From: Theristus sp. LFF4_11
Taxonomy: Eukaryota > Nematoda > Chromadorea > Monhysterida > Xyalidae
Length of the DNA: 64,000 bases
Assembly (NCBI GenBank): GCA_030248135.1
Contig: JASANC010002281.1
Coordinates: 1 to 64,000, forward strand
Reading direction: 5' to 3'
Positions 32,984 to 45,900 of this stretch are shown here, in pieces. Position numbers and translations under genes: made by a program. Numbering within the stretch: position 1 is the first letter of the stretch; each line of letters opens with the position of its first letter. The notes beneath the pieces were generated by a model that was not told where the DNA came from, searched no databases, and saw only the letters and a list, made by a program, of their open reading frames with translations.

Positions 32984-35900
32984 TTATTCATAAATGCCCT
33001 GGAGCCGCTGATGTTTCGGATCGAACGGTGAGCCAGCATAGACGTTTGCGGCGTAACGATTGCCGAGACTTTCCAGCTCATATTCACCCTCTCTGCAGTG
33101 TTGAAATGAAAACTTTCGGTCTATCTGCTTGGTTAAGGGAATGGATTGGTGGTTTGACGTTGAACAGCTATTGTGTTTTTTTTGTATCTTTCGAGCTGCA
33201 AACGATTTTGAAAACAAGAAAACGCAATTTCCGCCTACCGCAGCCACGCGAGCGTCAGTTTTTTCTTGTCCGGCCGTGACACATATCCGAAGCCGATCGG
33301 CTTCTGCAGCGTGTGCGCGTACTCGCCGCGTCGGATGAAGCCGACCGGCTCGCCGTTGCGAAAGATCGTCTCGAGACCGTGCAACATTTGCTGTCTGCAA
33401 GTGATCGCGTAAAATTGTGTTGTGGAATGTTTGGTGAATCACAGCAAACAGTTTTCTCATCGTCATCGATCACACAAACTACAGTACTAAATGCCCGTGC
33501 ATTCGCGCGCGCGCTGAAGTGCAAGCGTCAGCTTGAGCATGTGCAGCTGCACTGTTCTTTGCTTCATGAATGTGTAGCAAAGTGATGCGTCCATTCAAGC
33601 TCCATGAGTCAGCGCTTAAAATCCAAATTTTGGTCTTCAAAAAAAATCAACGTTCAAATTACACCCGATTTCAATTGAACACAACGCACACGGATAAAAC
33701 TGACGGCAGTAAATGTGCGGTGGTACTTTAATCGAACGTTGTTGCTTGTAAGAAAAAAAGCGACGTTAGGTCCAAGAAAAAAAAACGCACTGGTCGAGCG
33801 TGAAGCACGCGATGCGCGTGCGGATGCCGTGCTTCTGTTGCGCCTCGACAGCCGCCCGTCCCAGGAAGGCCACGTCCGTCCTCAGTTTGCACGTGAACCC
33901 CAGCGCCGCCTCCAGCGGCGTGTCGGACATGCGCAAATCGCTGTCCCAGAATCGGAAGCCCTTCTCCGCAGCGAGCGGCTCGAGCGCCCGGTAGCCGGCG
34001 TTCTTGAAGCCGAACTTTCGGCCGCTCTCGACGATCGCCCGGTAGATCGGCGCACAGCTGGCGCGCGGCACGTGCAGCTCCCAGCCGAGCTCGCCGACGA
34101 ACGACAGGCGAATGAGACGACAGACGTGGCCGGCGACGCGGCCGGCCTGCCAGTGTGTTTGCTGGTGGTGTTCGTGTGATTCGCGGGGGGTTTTTTTTGT
34201 TTTGTTTGCTGTGCAGCTCACTCGAACTGCATTTGTCGTTCGCTTGTCCGTTCTGCTGGAGTGACATATCGGCGTTCGACGATGCTACGTAGCCGTGTCG
34301 GTGACAATGCGATCACACTGGTCACAGATGCGAACGCGCACACATACCACGAAGAAGCGCGTTCCGCAAGAAACTCTTCACGGAAAAACGCAGCAGCGGT
34401 GTTCAGTTTTGGGGACGTACTCCGTTTTTGACGGAGTGCCTTGTGGCACCCCGCACCATACACTCCTCCGCGGTCTGTTTCGACATTCATTCATGTGTGA
34501 AGCTCTAACACAACACCTGCCAACCTGTGTCGTAGCGAACGGAAACGCCTGATTGCTGAAGTCAATCTCGGGCGCCAACTCCGCCAGCAACGCCCGCGAG
34601 TGTCTGCCCTGCACACTCAGAATGCCCATGTCCTCGGTGTGATTTCGCAATCGAACGTCGAAGCCACGGTCGCGACAGGCGTTCTCGATGTGCACCCAGT
34701 CGTGGTGGGCGGAGCCGCCGCCGGCCGTGATGTAGTAGCCGACGCCGTCGTTGCCTTGAAACTCAGGGTCGCACGCGGTGCCGTGCTCGCCGGAGGCTGC
34801 AAAAGTGGAGGCTTGATGGCATAGAAAATCAAAAAAAAAATCCATTCCTGTGAAACATCGAAACAAAATTGAACCGGCTACACATATGCGGAACTGGGTT
34901 TGGTTGGGTTATTTCTTTTCTGGTCGTTGCTTGTTGGCGACAGCGGCCACCCAAGATGAAACTGGCCGGCCCAGCTGTCAAGCAGCTAGCTGGAATTGCG
35001 CAAGAGCTTCACTGGACTGGCGATTGACGAACGTGAGTGAAATTATTGCGGGCTTCTCAGCAGCTTGCAAAAAAACCTGCAGTTTTCTCCAGCAACTTTT
35101 TTTACTCCCAATCATCAACAACACAAAAAACTGACCAACGACGGTGCACGCCAGGTCCGCCTCGACGCCGCCTCTGTCGTTCAGCATGCACGTGTAGACG
35201 GACGTGCCCGGCGGCTTTCGAACGTCGTTGCTGAAGATCCAATCGGCAGCCGCTAGCGCGTCAGCGCCGTCGAGATAAAACTTTCCGAAATACGACATGT
35301 CGAACGCGACGACATTCTCGCGACACGCGCGACACTCGGCGGCGATGTGTGCGAAATGCGACGGAAACGTGAACGTGTAGTCGAGCTCGACGTGTCGCTC
35401 GTACGCGTCCGGCTCCGTCACACCCTCGGCACCGTACCTGAATGCGTTTTTGCGAATGTTTGACACAGCTCCGTGTCACTGTCTGGTTTCCGTTTCCGTG
35501 TTCTGCAATTCTCAAGTCTTTTTTGTGAATTTCCGTTTTCTTTCACAAATGTCAACGCTAAGCTACTTTTTAAAATGCTCAGCTACATTTTTTGACAAAC
35601 AAAAGTGAAGAAATTTGGGGAAGTTTTGCTTGTGTAGACATTTGAGTTCCCGAAATAGAGCCAAAAAGCGCCACAAAAAATGTAAGATTCACATGTGCGG
35701 ATTCAGTTTACGATGCTGCTCGTGATTGTGGCATTCACGGCATCCACAGGTTTGTTTCATTTTTTTCAATTGGTTTTTGTTCTGGGGTGGTACTGAGGGC
35801 AGGCACGGCAGCGACGCCAGTTGCATTTGAGCCGATTTGGAATTTCAATTTTCCATTTGTGATTGGGGGTTGGGGTATTGCCAATTCACACCATGAACTT

Positions 35901-38900
35901 GTGCGGCAAGTTTAGAGGGTTGCCGCCATGCCAAGTGCGTTTTTGACCTGCTAGGTACCTTGACGCCCCATATTTTATAGTTTTATAGTCCTTCGGCTTT
36001 CGGGCGGCATCTGCCTTGAGAGTTTGTTTTCTCCGGTCCCCAACCGATCTTGCAGGCGGTTGCCGATTGTATGAGCGACTGAACGGATGCGGCAACCACT
36101 GCGAACCTCGATGCTCGATCAACAACGGCGGGCCTCGAATTTGCACGGCCGATTGCAGGGCGCCGGCGTGCGTGTGCATCGATGGTTACGCCCGCATTGG
36201 ACGGGCCGGAAGTGGCCGCTGCGTGCCTCGCTCTCGTTGTCCGCCGAGTGGTTGATTTACTGGTGCTTTGGCCGGTTTTGGGTTTTGCTTGTTGTTTTCA
36301 ATCATTTGTTTTCTTAAGTTTTAATTTTCACAATGTTTTTTCTTTATCCGTGTTTTCGTTCATTTGTCGTTCGGCGTTTATTGATTTATCAGTTTTGATG
36401 TTGACAGATACATATCTGTTGTCTTGCTGCTTTTGTTTGTTCTGTTGTTTGTGATTCTCTCAGTATCATGTTTCCTTCGCCTGTTTCTTTTGTATGACCG
36501 CTCAATTCTGCGTCAGAATTAACGGGAGGCGTTCATGTTGGTTACTTTCGCACAAAACAACGCTTCAAGGAAACGAACAACACGACTTGAAACAAAAACA
36601 CTGTTGTGTGTGACATACGGCATCCATCATGATCTTGCTGTTTCTTTTTCGAGGAAACCTTTTTTGAAGTTCGCAGCGGTTTTTGCAGTCAACGACTCGT
36701 GTCACGTCAGAACAACAAGTGTCATGTGCTCTTGTTAGCCACCACACAGTTAACGCAATATTCTCATACGGTCATTCAGCCAATCAGCAAACAGCTCACC
36801 ACTGATAGGCTCTCGGTCGAATGTCGCCGGCGTCCGGATCGAACCAGCCGGCGCGCTCCCAGCCGTGTCGCTCCTGGAACACGCAGCCGGCCTTCGCGAG
36901 CTCGTCAGAAAACGGCGTCAGTTTTTGATTGCGACCTGCCAGTGGCTCGTCGTTTGGATAGACCTGAAAACGCTGTTTTGTTCTGCATTCTGTGTAATGA
37001 TTGGCCAGGTTTTGTTATTTATTTGAATTTCAAGTCTCCATTTGCACGTTCAGTCGATACGCCGAATTTGAAATTGTTTTCTCGCTTAGAAAAGTTTTGT
37101 TTCACAAAAAGTTCGTCATCTTTCGTTCCGTTCGAGTGCAACGACACATTGAATGGCTGCAAGACCAATATAACACTAGGATTTCAAACTGACCGCTTTA
37201 TACATGGTCGCAAATCGTTCATGAGTGCGCTCTCTGAGCCAGGTCGGGTTGCCCATCGAAACGGACGGATTGAATCGTCGAACGTCCCACGAGTAGAGAT
37301 GCATCTCGGGGCGTCCGTTTAGGATCCACTTTGCCAGCTGGTCGCCGGCTCCGCCTCCCATCATCATGCCGAGGTCGAAGCCGCACGCGAAGAAATAGCC
37401 CTAAGTGACGTTGTTTTCTGAACTTTTGAACACTGCATCAGCCAAGAAGTGAAAAAATTGTTTCCAGCCGATGTTGTTGCCTGAACTAATTTTGATGATG
37501 AAACGCAAACCAGAGCAATAATTAGAGTCAGCAGTAATACACAAGGTGGTCGCCGTATACGAACAGCCAATCAGCTGATAGTGCAGTAAAGTTCAACTTC
37601 AAATTATAGGCAATGGGCAGATTGGATGGTGATCACGTGATGCATGCTTTCTGTGCAGGCGTGCAGACATCATTGCTGTGTGAGGCGGAGTCTGTCCCGC
37701 ACAGAAAGCATGCGTCACGTGATCGCCAGCCAATCAGCTGACTACCTGTAAATTTCAAGTTCGACAGCAAAAGTTCGTTTCCAAACAGTGGCAGGGCAAA
37801 CCTGAAACCCCGGCGCGTAGCCGCAGATCGGTCGATCATCGGGCGTGAACGAAAGCGGCCCGCAGATCTCCGACTTGATGCCGGTCGTCTCGAGCACCGG
37901 CAATCGGTTGACAGCGGCGTTGATGATGTGGAAGAAGTTGCGCTCCCAGTCGATCTCATAGAGGCCGAACGAGAAGTCGTCGGGCAGTTCGCCCATTTTA
38001 CCGCAGATCTTCGGATTGTGCTCGTAGCCGCCCACTTGCAGCGATTCGCCCTGCGGAGTTTTTGGGTTTTTTTTTGTTGTGTGTATAATTGGGTGGCATT
38101 AGTTTTCGAATTTTGCTACAAACGGCTGGCTTCGATTTTAGGGACTTACAGTGTGTGCCTGACTTTTGAAAGCAGATACTTTTGTGAGCGTTTTTTGCGT
38201 GGTCTGCGTTTCGTTCCTCAAAATCGTCTTTATTCCGACCGCCACACTTACAATTACTCCTGTTCGATGCAACTAAAACGTTTTTTTTAGTTTTCCGCGC
38301 CCCATCACACTCATGATCTGTTATGTACAGCCAATCAGCAGTCAGTCAGTCAAAACTGAAAACAAACCACGATCAAAATGGTGTCACCTGTAATCTCAGA
38401 TAGAACGATCCATCGTGGTCGCGCACATTCGGCATGTTGCGAATGCCGGCGATGCTTTCCGTGACCGCATACGCGTGTCTATAGGCCATCGTGGGCACTT
38501 CGAGCCCGACCATTTCGGCCACTTTTGGGCCCCACGCGCCCGCGCAATTGACGATTAGTGGCGTCTTGATGTAGCCTTTTGTCGTTTCGACGCCAATCAC
38601 TCTGCGAAATAACGGAATTGGAACTTGGTTGGCACAGAAATCTATCATCGTGTTAGAAATGAAGATCTATTTTTTTTCAAAACCACCGATTTGTCAGCCT
38701 CGTGGCCTGGTGGTAGTGCGTTAGACTATTGTCTGTGCGCTAGGGGATCGAGCCCCGCCGAGGGGGTGTATAGGCACTTAATGACAGAAAACTCTATGGA
38801 CGCCCCACTCAATGGCGTTCTGTATGTTTGTCTGAGTTAGCCCTATGGCTAAAAAACATCGCCTAAAATCCCAACAACAGCAACAACAACAACCCGCCAT

Positions 38901-40242
38901 TTCCGAAAAGAACTCACTTTGTATATCCGGTGGTGTCGTCCTGTTTCGTGTCGATCGACCTCACCGCGCAATCCTCGAACACGCGACCGCCTCGCTGTTT
39001 GGCCATTTTCGCCAGCGCGGCTGTCCACTGAGCCGGATCCATCAGACCGTCGAGCGGACTGAACATGGTGCCGTAGACGTCGTCGACGTTCATCAGCGGG
39101 TAGAGATCTCTGCGATGTTTCTCAAATGTTGTGTTTTTTTTATTTTGACACTTCCAATGAAAAGATCTGCCGGCATACGATGAGATCCAAAAACCCACAC
39201 TCCGCATTTGTTCCTGTGCTCGGCAGCTACATAGTTCGCGCCACAAAGTTGCACAATCACATCCCGTCGCGCCACAAAGTTGCACAATCACATCCCGTCG
39301 CGCCACAAAGTTGCACATCCACATCCCACACCTTGTCTCCTTCGGCCCGAGCAGTTGCGTCTCGACGTTGAACGCCTTGCCGATCGTGTGCAGCCTCTTG
39401 TACTCGTCCATTCGTTCCTTCGTCGTCGCCACGAACAGTCCACCGTTGCCAATCCAGCCGGCGTCGTCGCCCGTTTCGTTCGGCAGAATTTCGCTGATCA
39501 ATTTCCTCGTGTACCCGAGTATCGGAATGTCGATGTCATTCGGGCGGAGATTCCAGAGAAGACCTGCGCGCGCACAAAAACACACGAACGCATCCGCTTT
39601 TTGTGTGGTTCAAGGTTCAGTTGGTTTAAAAACAGTAACAGGTTGATTGGCGACGAACCGACCGACTGATCGACTGACCGACCCACCGATTGAAAACAAA
39701 CCGACTGACCGGACCTTTTGACCCCGGCTGCTCCGGTCGGTCAATCAAATACACAATCAATCAATGACTCGATCGCCGCACTGAAAATCTTGATCGTCCA
39801 ATTATCCACTGACCAGCAGTGTGCCATGTCGTTCCAGAAGTCAGTTTGTCTCGTTCGAGGAGCACACAATTTGTGAGACCCATCTTCGTCAAATGGTAAA
39901 ACGTGCTGCAACCGATACTGCCGCCGCCAATCACCACGCAGTCGGCCTCGCTCGGAAATTGCCTCGAGGTGCTTGTTGTAGCGAGACATCTGCGAATTCG
40001 AAAAACAATGTGCGCGTTTCATTTGTTACCTTTTTTTGAATTCAAGGTGATGAAACTGACGAGATGGGTGTGTTATTTCGGTTTATTCTCATGGATGGCG
40101 AACTGACCGTTTCAAAAACGGGTTCCTGTTTCTGGAAGACGCGAGAAATATTACAGAATTTCCACCGTTTGATTTACCGGTGTGGATGACAGAATCGATA
40201 GCCGAAGGCGAACAGCGTACGGCTGCTCCGCATATTAGCCAT
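32984..40242 (-). CDS. SARDH: Sarcosine dehydrogenase, mitochondrial
   Basis: Oxidises sarcosine to glycine, with FAD and tetrahydrofolate, in the mitochondrial matrix. Exons: 40242-40178, 40131-40108, 39989-39814, 39563-39332, 39109-38918, 38601-38388, 38050-37802, 37400-37194, 36963-36800, 35437-35136, 34796-34525, 34146-33791, 33394-33239, 33092-32984. All phases close, giving 905 aa (human about 918). The Arg-rich start [17 protein letters not shown] fits a transit peptide. FAD-binding [16 protein letters not shown], then [10 protein letters not shown] with the His that carries covalent FAD. DAO-type domain to about [20 protein letters not shown] text, [12 protein letters not shown]; then [16 protein letters not shown] and the folate-binding GcvT-like half ([26 protein letters not shown]), ending [15 protein letters not shown]. 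Closer to SARDH than DMGDH by the GWERAGWF and [12 protein letters not shown] ends. Hosts a TIL gene in intron 9. Confidence 0.95.
35713..36255 (+). CDS. Small secreted TIL-domain protease inhibitor (nested gene)
   Basis: 78 aa. Exon 1 35713-35749 encodes the signal peptide [12 protein letters not shown]; exon 2 36056-36255 the mature domain; junction phase 1. The mature part has ten cysteines in the trypsin-inhibitor-like order: [47 protein letters not shown] proteins usually block serine proteases through a loop between the fifth and sixth Cys, here CTADC-adjacent. The whole gene lies within intron 9 of sarcosine dehydrogenase, on the opposite strand. The signal peptide is short, so an upstream start cannot be excluded. 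Confidence 0.85.
37582..37768. mobile_element. B-family MITE, copy 3
   Basis: 'gatcacgtgatgcatgcttt' faces 'aaagcatgcgtcacgtgatc'; outer arms 'gttcaacttcaaattatagg' and 'cctgtaaatttcaagttcga'. The terminal few bases are degenerate. In intron 7 of sarcosine dehydrogenase. Confidence 0.8.
38698..38893 (+). mobile_element. tRNA-derived SINE, family S2, copy 3
   Basis: Best preserved S2 copy: CCTCG/CGAGG acceptor-like pairing, A-box TGGCCTGGTGG, T-arm-like GGGGATCGAGCCCC, body, and (CAA)n tail. In intron 5 of sarcosine dehydrogenase. No unambiguous target-site duplication was found. Confidence 0.85.
39236..39330. repeat. Three-copy 31-bp tandem repeat
   Basis: Unit begins CGCCACAAAGTTGCACAATC; three units, the last truncated and directly abutting the donor of exon 4 at 39331. 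Intronic in sarcosine dehydrogenase. Confidence 0.85.
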
Positions 40243-41268
40243 CGTTTCGTTCTGCGTTGGCTGCACCACCGCTTGTTTATTGTCTGAACACCTTAATTTC
40301 TACAACTGCAAAATAAAAACCCGTTACGTTCGCCCATTCGCGAGCGAACGCTATTCTACTTTTATATGCGTCTTCCACATTTTTAGATTATTCTTCTGTA
40401 TCCCTTATACTGTTGGTTTTCTGAACACGAAACATGTTCATGGCCTTCGATTGTGTGTACCTTAGCAAGAAAACGCCTGGTGTTACCAAAACAAGCTCCA
40501 CGTGGATGTGTTATGATGATAAGTAAAAGTACGCTGCAGGAAAAAGGTGTTTGGGTTGTTTGTTTTGCGTTTTGGTTTCCGACTTCGAGTAAAAAAGTGG
40601 GTTGTGTGCACGTGTCGTGTGTGGACTTGTGATCACACACCACACAACACACCAAAAAAGAGCACATTGCTTGACTGCAATGTAAATTTGGTGCATAACT
40701 GCATAGGCGCACAGAATGCTCTTCTTGTCTTACTCCAGCATTTTGTTCAGTCAACTCAGAGAAAAGTCACCTGCTTGACCAAACTGTTGATCACAAGTGA
40801 ATGCGAAAGTTACAGATTATTTGGGTCGGTTGTATGCAGTCCCCGACTGTTTTCCAGTATTTGTCTGTCTGCCTTGTGTCATGAATGAAACATGGCTGAA
40901 AATCATGGATCGAGCGTTTTTTGCGCTGTGTGCAATGAAGCTCAAAAAAGCAGAACATTAAAAGCGAGCAACCACGTTTCCTTAATTTATTGGCCCTTAA
41001 ACTCAAAAAATAATTCATCGCAAATTGACAATAGAAAATACCGAAAAACTAATAGCCAACCAAGTAAAACAGATAATACTGGAACAATCGCGCGCGTGAT
41101 GCAAAAAAGAAACAAATCAAAAACAACACCAAGAATGTCGTCGTCCGAGTCGCGCGGTATTTTGATGCAAAATAAAAACCACACACGCACTCCAGAAACA
41201 GACAACCAAAATAAAAAAAACATGTCTGTGCATGCAACATCACGACCGGCCGGTGCATTCATGAATGC
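40243..41268. other. Intergenic, methyltransferase to sarcosine dehydrogenase
   Basis: Contains the 5' region of sarcosine dehydrogenase and the 3' flank of the methyltransferase. A 30-bp piece near 40360-40390 ('cttttatatgcgtcttccac') resembles the T1 terminus. Open frames on both strands overlap each other and show no domain. Confidence 0.5.
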
Positions 41269-42978
41269 TCACACCCGTTGCACAACCAGCAGCTTCATCT
41301 TGTCGTCCGTGAATCGATCGTGCGGCAGTGAGTCGTCGTCGAGCAGCACGCGGAACGGCAGCTCCGAGCGACGCTTCGCGTTCGCCCATTCATCGCGCAC
41401 CCAAGTCAGCCCGGTCAGGCCGGCCTTCTCGATGTGCGGCACCGCCTCGAGCGAGATGAACACGCCGCCTGCGCGAATTAGTGGTTTTTCTGTTTTAGTT
41501 CGGCTTTCTTTTCTGTGCCACCTACCGCCCCCACCACCGCGATTCCAGAAACCCGGTGGTTTTTTCAGTGATTCAAAAGTGCATATTAAGGCCAGCGAAT
41601 CCCAATTCCGGTCATGATGTGTTTCAAGGTGAGAATTTGAAAGCCAAGGTGAATTTTGAAATTCAATTGTGCAGTCAACCAGTATGTTTGTATTATCAAA
41701 AAGCACCAAGCTACAAACTAACGTGGTCTATTATTACCTGGTTTCAAGCAGCGCGTCAGGACTTGTTCGACCAGCGGTTTGAATTCGGCCAGCGACATTG
41801 ACGACAGGATGCAGTCGTACTTTTGATCTGAGAATCGGAAAAAGTTTCTTATCCTACATATGAAGTGTCAAATTTCAACACCATCGCGCCAATCAGGGTG
41901 CCACCTTCAAAACAACCAATCAGCTTGCTGGGTGGGTAACATCAATGTTTTTTCCAACCGGCATCCATCAGGAAATCAGCGGGTTGCTTCGGGTCGACGA
42001 CAGCAATGAACATCTGCTTGTAGCAATTGTGCGCCATCGCCTGCTTCAGCATGTTCGTTGAGCCGTCGCTGATGTGCAGATTGCGGTAGCCACGTTCGTG
42101 TAACTGAAAAATCGATTTTTTTTTGGTGTGTCGAAAAAACATTGTGGAGAACACAAATCATTCAAATCTTGCTGATGCGAAACTACCCGTCGTTTTGGAC
42201 ATGGCGTTTTATCGTTTTGATTCAACCTCATCGACGCTCACTAAATTTTGTCCAATCCAGCGCTGTCACAAGCAATAATAGCTGATGTTGGCGAAATTAA
42301 TGCAAACTCTGGCATACCCGTTTGCCGACTTGACCCGTGCCGCCGCAGTAGTCGAGTATGACCGCTTGACGATTCGGCACGAATCGCTCGATCGCCGCAG
42401 CGGCGTGATCCCAGGCCATGAAGCCGAGCTGTTCGCCATCCTGCGTTCGCAAGGGAGTTTCTTAGCTTTAGGGACCGTTCAGAAAATTCTGGATCTGAAT
42501 TCGGGACTCTCGAAGAATTTTTTCTTCAAAAGATAATACTCTGGAGTTGCGGAACTGTTCCAGGATGGGTTACGTACACACCGTTAGTTTTTAATTGAAA
42601 GGTAATTATTGACAACTATTGGATGATTCAAAATTGCCAACAGCCAATCAGCGCAATACACCGCATCCGACGCCGTGGGGTTTACTTTGCACTACAGTCT
42701 AACTTTATAACATATCCAATTAGCTGATTTGGTTGATGCATGCATGAATTGCTGTGGAGGCGGCGTTTGGTTTGCATAGAATCCATGCATCACGTTACTA
42801 CCAACCAATCAGCTGGATGGATATGTTATAGAGTTGTAGACTGTACCTTGTTGTAATGCTCCGCCCAGAAATCCTGGTACGTGCCAACATATGCGTCCGA
42901 CGTCTTGTTCGGATCGTACAAAACTTTGCGGCTTTTCAAGATTCGCTCCACATGAGAGTCGGTTGCTGTATCGGCCAT
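41269..42978 (-). CDS. METTL27-like SAM-dependent methyltransferase
   Basis: Class I Rossmann methyltransferase, 229 aa, similar to the Williams-Beuren region METTL27 family; substrate not known. Exons 42978-42847, 42440-42318, 42103-41959, 41827-41738, 41468-41269, phases 0, 0, 1, 1. The N-terminal YQDFWAEHYNK matches the family's 'WAxxYD' region. Motif I is VILDYCGGTGQVG; motif II region NLHISDGSTNMLKQA supplies the acidic residue for the SAM ribose; motif IV/post-I is YDCILSSMSLAEF; then TRCLKPGGVFISLEA (motif V-VI). The C-terminus ends KMKLLVVQRV. The first intron starts at 42846, immediately next to a MITE that provides most of the donor site. The family call is good; the exact ortholog is less certain. 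Confidence 0.85.
42693..42845. mobile_element. B-family MITE, copy 4, at a splice donor
   Basis: Termini TACAGTCTAAC and GTAGACTGTA; inner 'caattagctgattt' and 'accaatcagctgg', with 'gatgcatgcatg' and 'ccatgcatcacg'. The right end abuts exon 1 of the methyltransferase, leaving only one G between exon and element. Confidence 0.85.
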
Positions 42979-45900
42979 ATTGTTGACGTTTGGTTGTTGT
43001 GTTTCAGAAGAGAGGATATATCAAAGTTGACTTGAAACTGTGTACAGTGTTTTTGAAACTGTGTCTTTGGTTTCAAAAAGTTGCAGCTTTTATACGGTGT
43101 GTGTGCTGTAGCACGCGCGCCTGTGGTGGGGTTAATTTGTGAAATTTCCAGATAAGGCACGTTTTTGCTTAACAATTACGGTTAAACTGCATTCACGTGC
43201 GTTACTTGTTAACTGGAAAGAATTCCGTCTTCTGTCTCTCGTAAACATTGTCGCGTGATTGCACATTTGTGTTTTGAACCCACCGATACGGATGTCCCGT
43301 GATGGAAAGTTTTATTTTTCCATTGTCAACTTTTAATTTTAGTGTATTGGTTTTATGGGTTGTAGCAGCAGGACTGCATCGTTTTGCAGTTTTTGTTTAC
43401 GGACGTGATAAGCGACAACAAGTGTGAACTGTAGAAACAATAGAAATTTCACGTAACGAAACAACTTTTCTTTAAATTCAATGATAAACGTTGACAAGGT
43501 TGAGGGGGGGGGGCGAAATCGTTGGACGGAACCGAATGGAAATCTCCCGCATGGCAAACGAAAAAAGCCGGTGATGAATAAAAAAGCGAGACGTTGAATG
43601 AAAACCATTCACTTACTGTTCTTTCAATGGTTTGAGCTTGTCGTTTCGGTCTCGGGTCCTTCAGACTAGGATAACCCATCTTTCGCGTTGTTGAACACAA
43701 TTTTCAGCAGAAATGTCAAGATATCTTTTTTCGGTGTGTCAGAACTTTTTAAAGCTATATTCGAATGATCAGTCCTTTGGAGTGTGATTTTGTGGCCTCG
43801 AAGAAGTATCGGCACTTTTTACAATCCAGTCAGACAAAAGCCAACGTTCAACAAGTAAAGCGACTGACGATAACCGTGGCGTATGTTCAACTGACGCATG
43901 ATCAGCGCCGACATGTCAATCAGAAGGAATTTCGAATCTGAAAATTTTTGAAAAAAATTGTTTTTTTTCGGTTTTCAGAATATTCACTTGGATATTTAGA
44001 TAGAATCTTACACCAAAAACGTTTCAACTTCTAAAGGCAACTGTAAAGTGTGCGTGTCAGTGCTTCCGCGGATGGTCTAGCGCCGCTTTTGTTCAGCTTA
44101 TTGACAGATTTCTAATTTGACTCTTTAAAACACACATACGTATTTAGTGGAGATCTACGCATCCACTGTGCTGCGTTGAAAACTTCAGCAAAATTTGCTG
44201 ATTGGTTGAAGCATTATTCAAGTATGGCTAATCAGCCATCTGTAAACTATGAAAATGGTTAAATCTGTATATCATGACAATTTCAGGTTGGAGTTGTTTA
44301 AAAAGTTTGGCAATTTTTTCCTGAGCTGCATTTTGTCTACCTTTATGAGCTTGGTATACCTTGTAAAGGCAATCTTGATTCGCTTTTTTATTTAAAAGGT
44401 CGAAAGAATGGAGATGTATGTTGGATGTTCTGCAGCTAAAAAACGCCATAATGCAAAGCTGTCTTTGACAACTCGCAAAGGTTCTGTTTCTGAATATTTG
44501 CCTTTTATAAATATGGTTCCTGCTTGTTATTGAATGTGTTATCACCAGTTATCACCATGTTTTGCGTTTTGAAAACGTTTCCAAAGTGGAAATTTCCGTC
44601 AATCGTTTCAATGGTGAACATACGTGTTCAGTCCATCTTTTGTCGTTCACAAAGCACAACATTTTCGCAAGATCACTGCACTTACCGGTGAAGAAGCAAC
44701 TCGCTTCGAAACCCCGGCTTTTATGTTGTTATCTTTTTTTATTTCTGATTTTACTGTTTTTGTGATAAAGACAACAATTGTGTTTACTATTTCGTTGTCG
44801 TGTTTTATTATTTGTTTTGTTTGTTTTTCTGGAAGAAAAATGTCAGGCGGGACGGCGGATACAGAAATCGTTAAAAATGATAAAAAACTGTGGTGTGCTA
44901 ACCGGTTTTTTCTGGCTGACCCAATGCTGGGCTTCTTTTTGCGGTCATAAAAACACGTGTCTCTACTCTAATTATACTGATAGCAAGTATGCATCGCAAA
45001 ATCAGCTAAAACAATTTTATTTTTGAATGAGCTACGTAAACAAGAAAAAGTCAATCAATGAAATGTCACCGAAATGCGCGGGGGGATTGAAGGCAAAAAT
45101 AAAACGGACAAAAATAAACTTTGCTGGGCCAATTAATGCAAAATTGTTTGTGTTTTCGGGCTTCAATCGACGTTGGGTCACAAGACAAATTGCGTGACTT
45201 GTTGAATGAGTTCCAGGAATAAACGCTAAAAGGAAAAACAAACGCTGTTCCAGCTAACGAGCTGATTGGCTGTATTTGAATGAATGGCTCTGGGTGCACT
45301 AGCATGCGACCAATCAGCTTCCTAGATTTGAAGCAAGCCCCGAATTCACGCTCCAGACCGCCGCTAAAAACATTTGGGTCACCCATCCGCTTATAACGAT
45401 ATTCAGATCAAAACAACTTAGCTGCAGGTTTTTATTATGGTGCGATGTCACACCACTTCGGGTACACCACCCACGATCAGTGCCGCATGAATGCACGCAT
45501 AATTGAGAAAAACAATTCCGCATAATTTATTGACGCAATTCAGTTGGTAAAAGGTTGGTGGTGAAACATACAGGCTTAAAATGAGTGAAAATGGGAAAAT
45601 GGGAATTTATTATTGGGTGAAAATGTATGCACGTGGTGGGAGTCAATTTTATTGACGCCCACAATGAAATGTGCAGCAGAGAGCTTTTCATTTCTGATAG
45701 ATCATCACTCTTTTTTGTTCGTCATCAGGTTGGCTTACATGCATTCAAAATGTTGTCGCCTTCAAATCAAATGCAGACAATGGAGCAGATTTGCGCGCGT
45801 CACAAATTCATTCCTCTCCGATTGTCTTTGCTTTAATGAAAAGTCACACTTGCAATTCAGTCTTCTTCCTAAAAAACCGGTTCCAGAAACAAAAGAACAC

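Noticed and set aside
43835..43943. Possible terminal minus-strand exon (KFLLIDMSALIMRQLNIR)
   Set aside because: Has an acceptor-like TTTTCAG and a stop, but no upstream exon or family match could be found.
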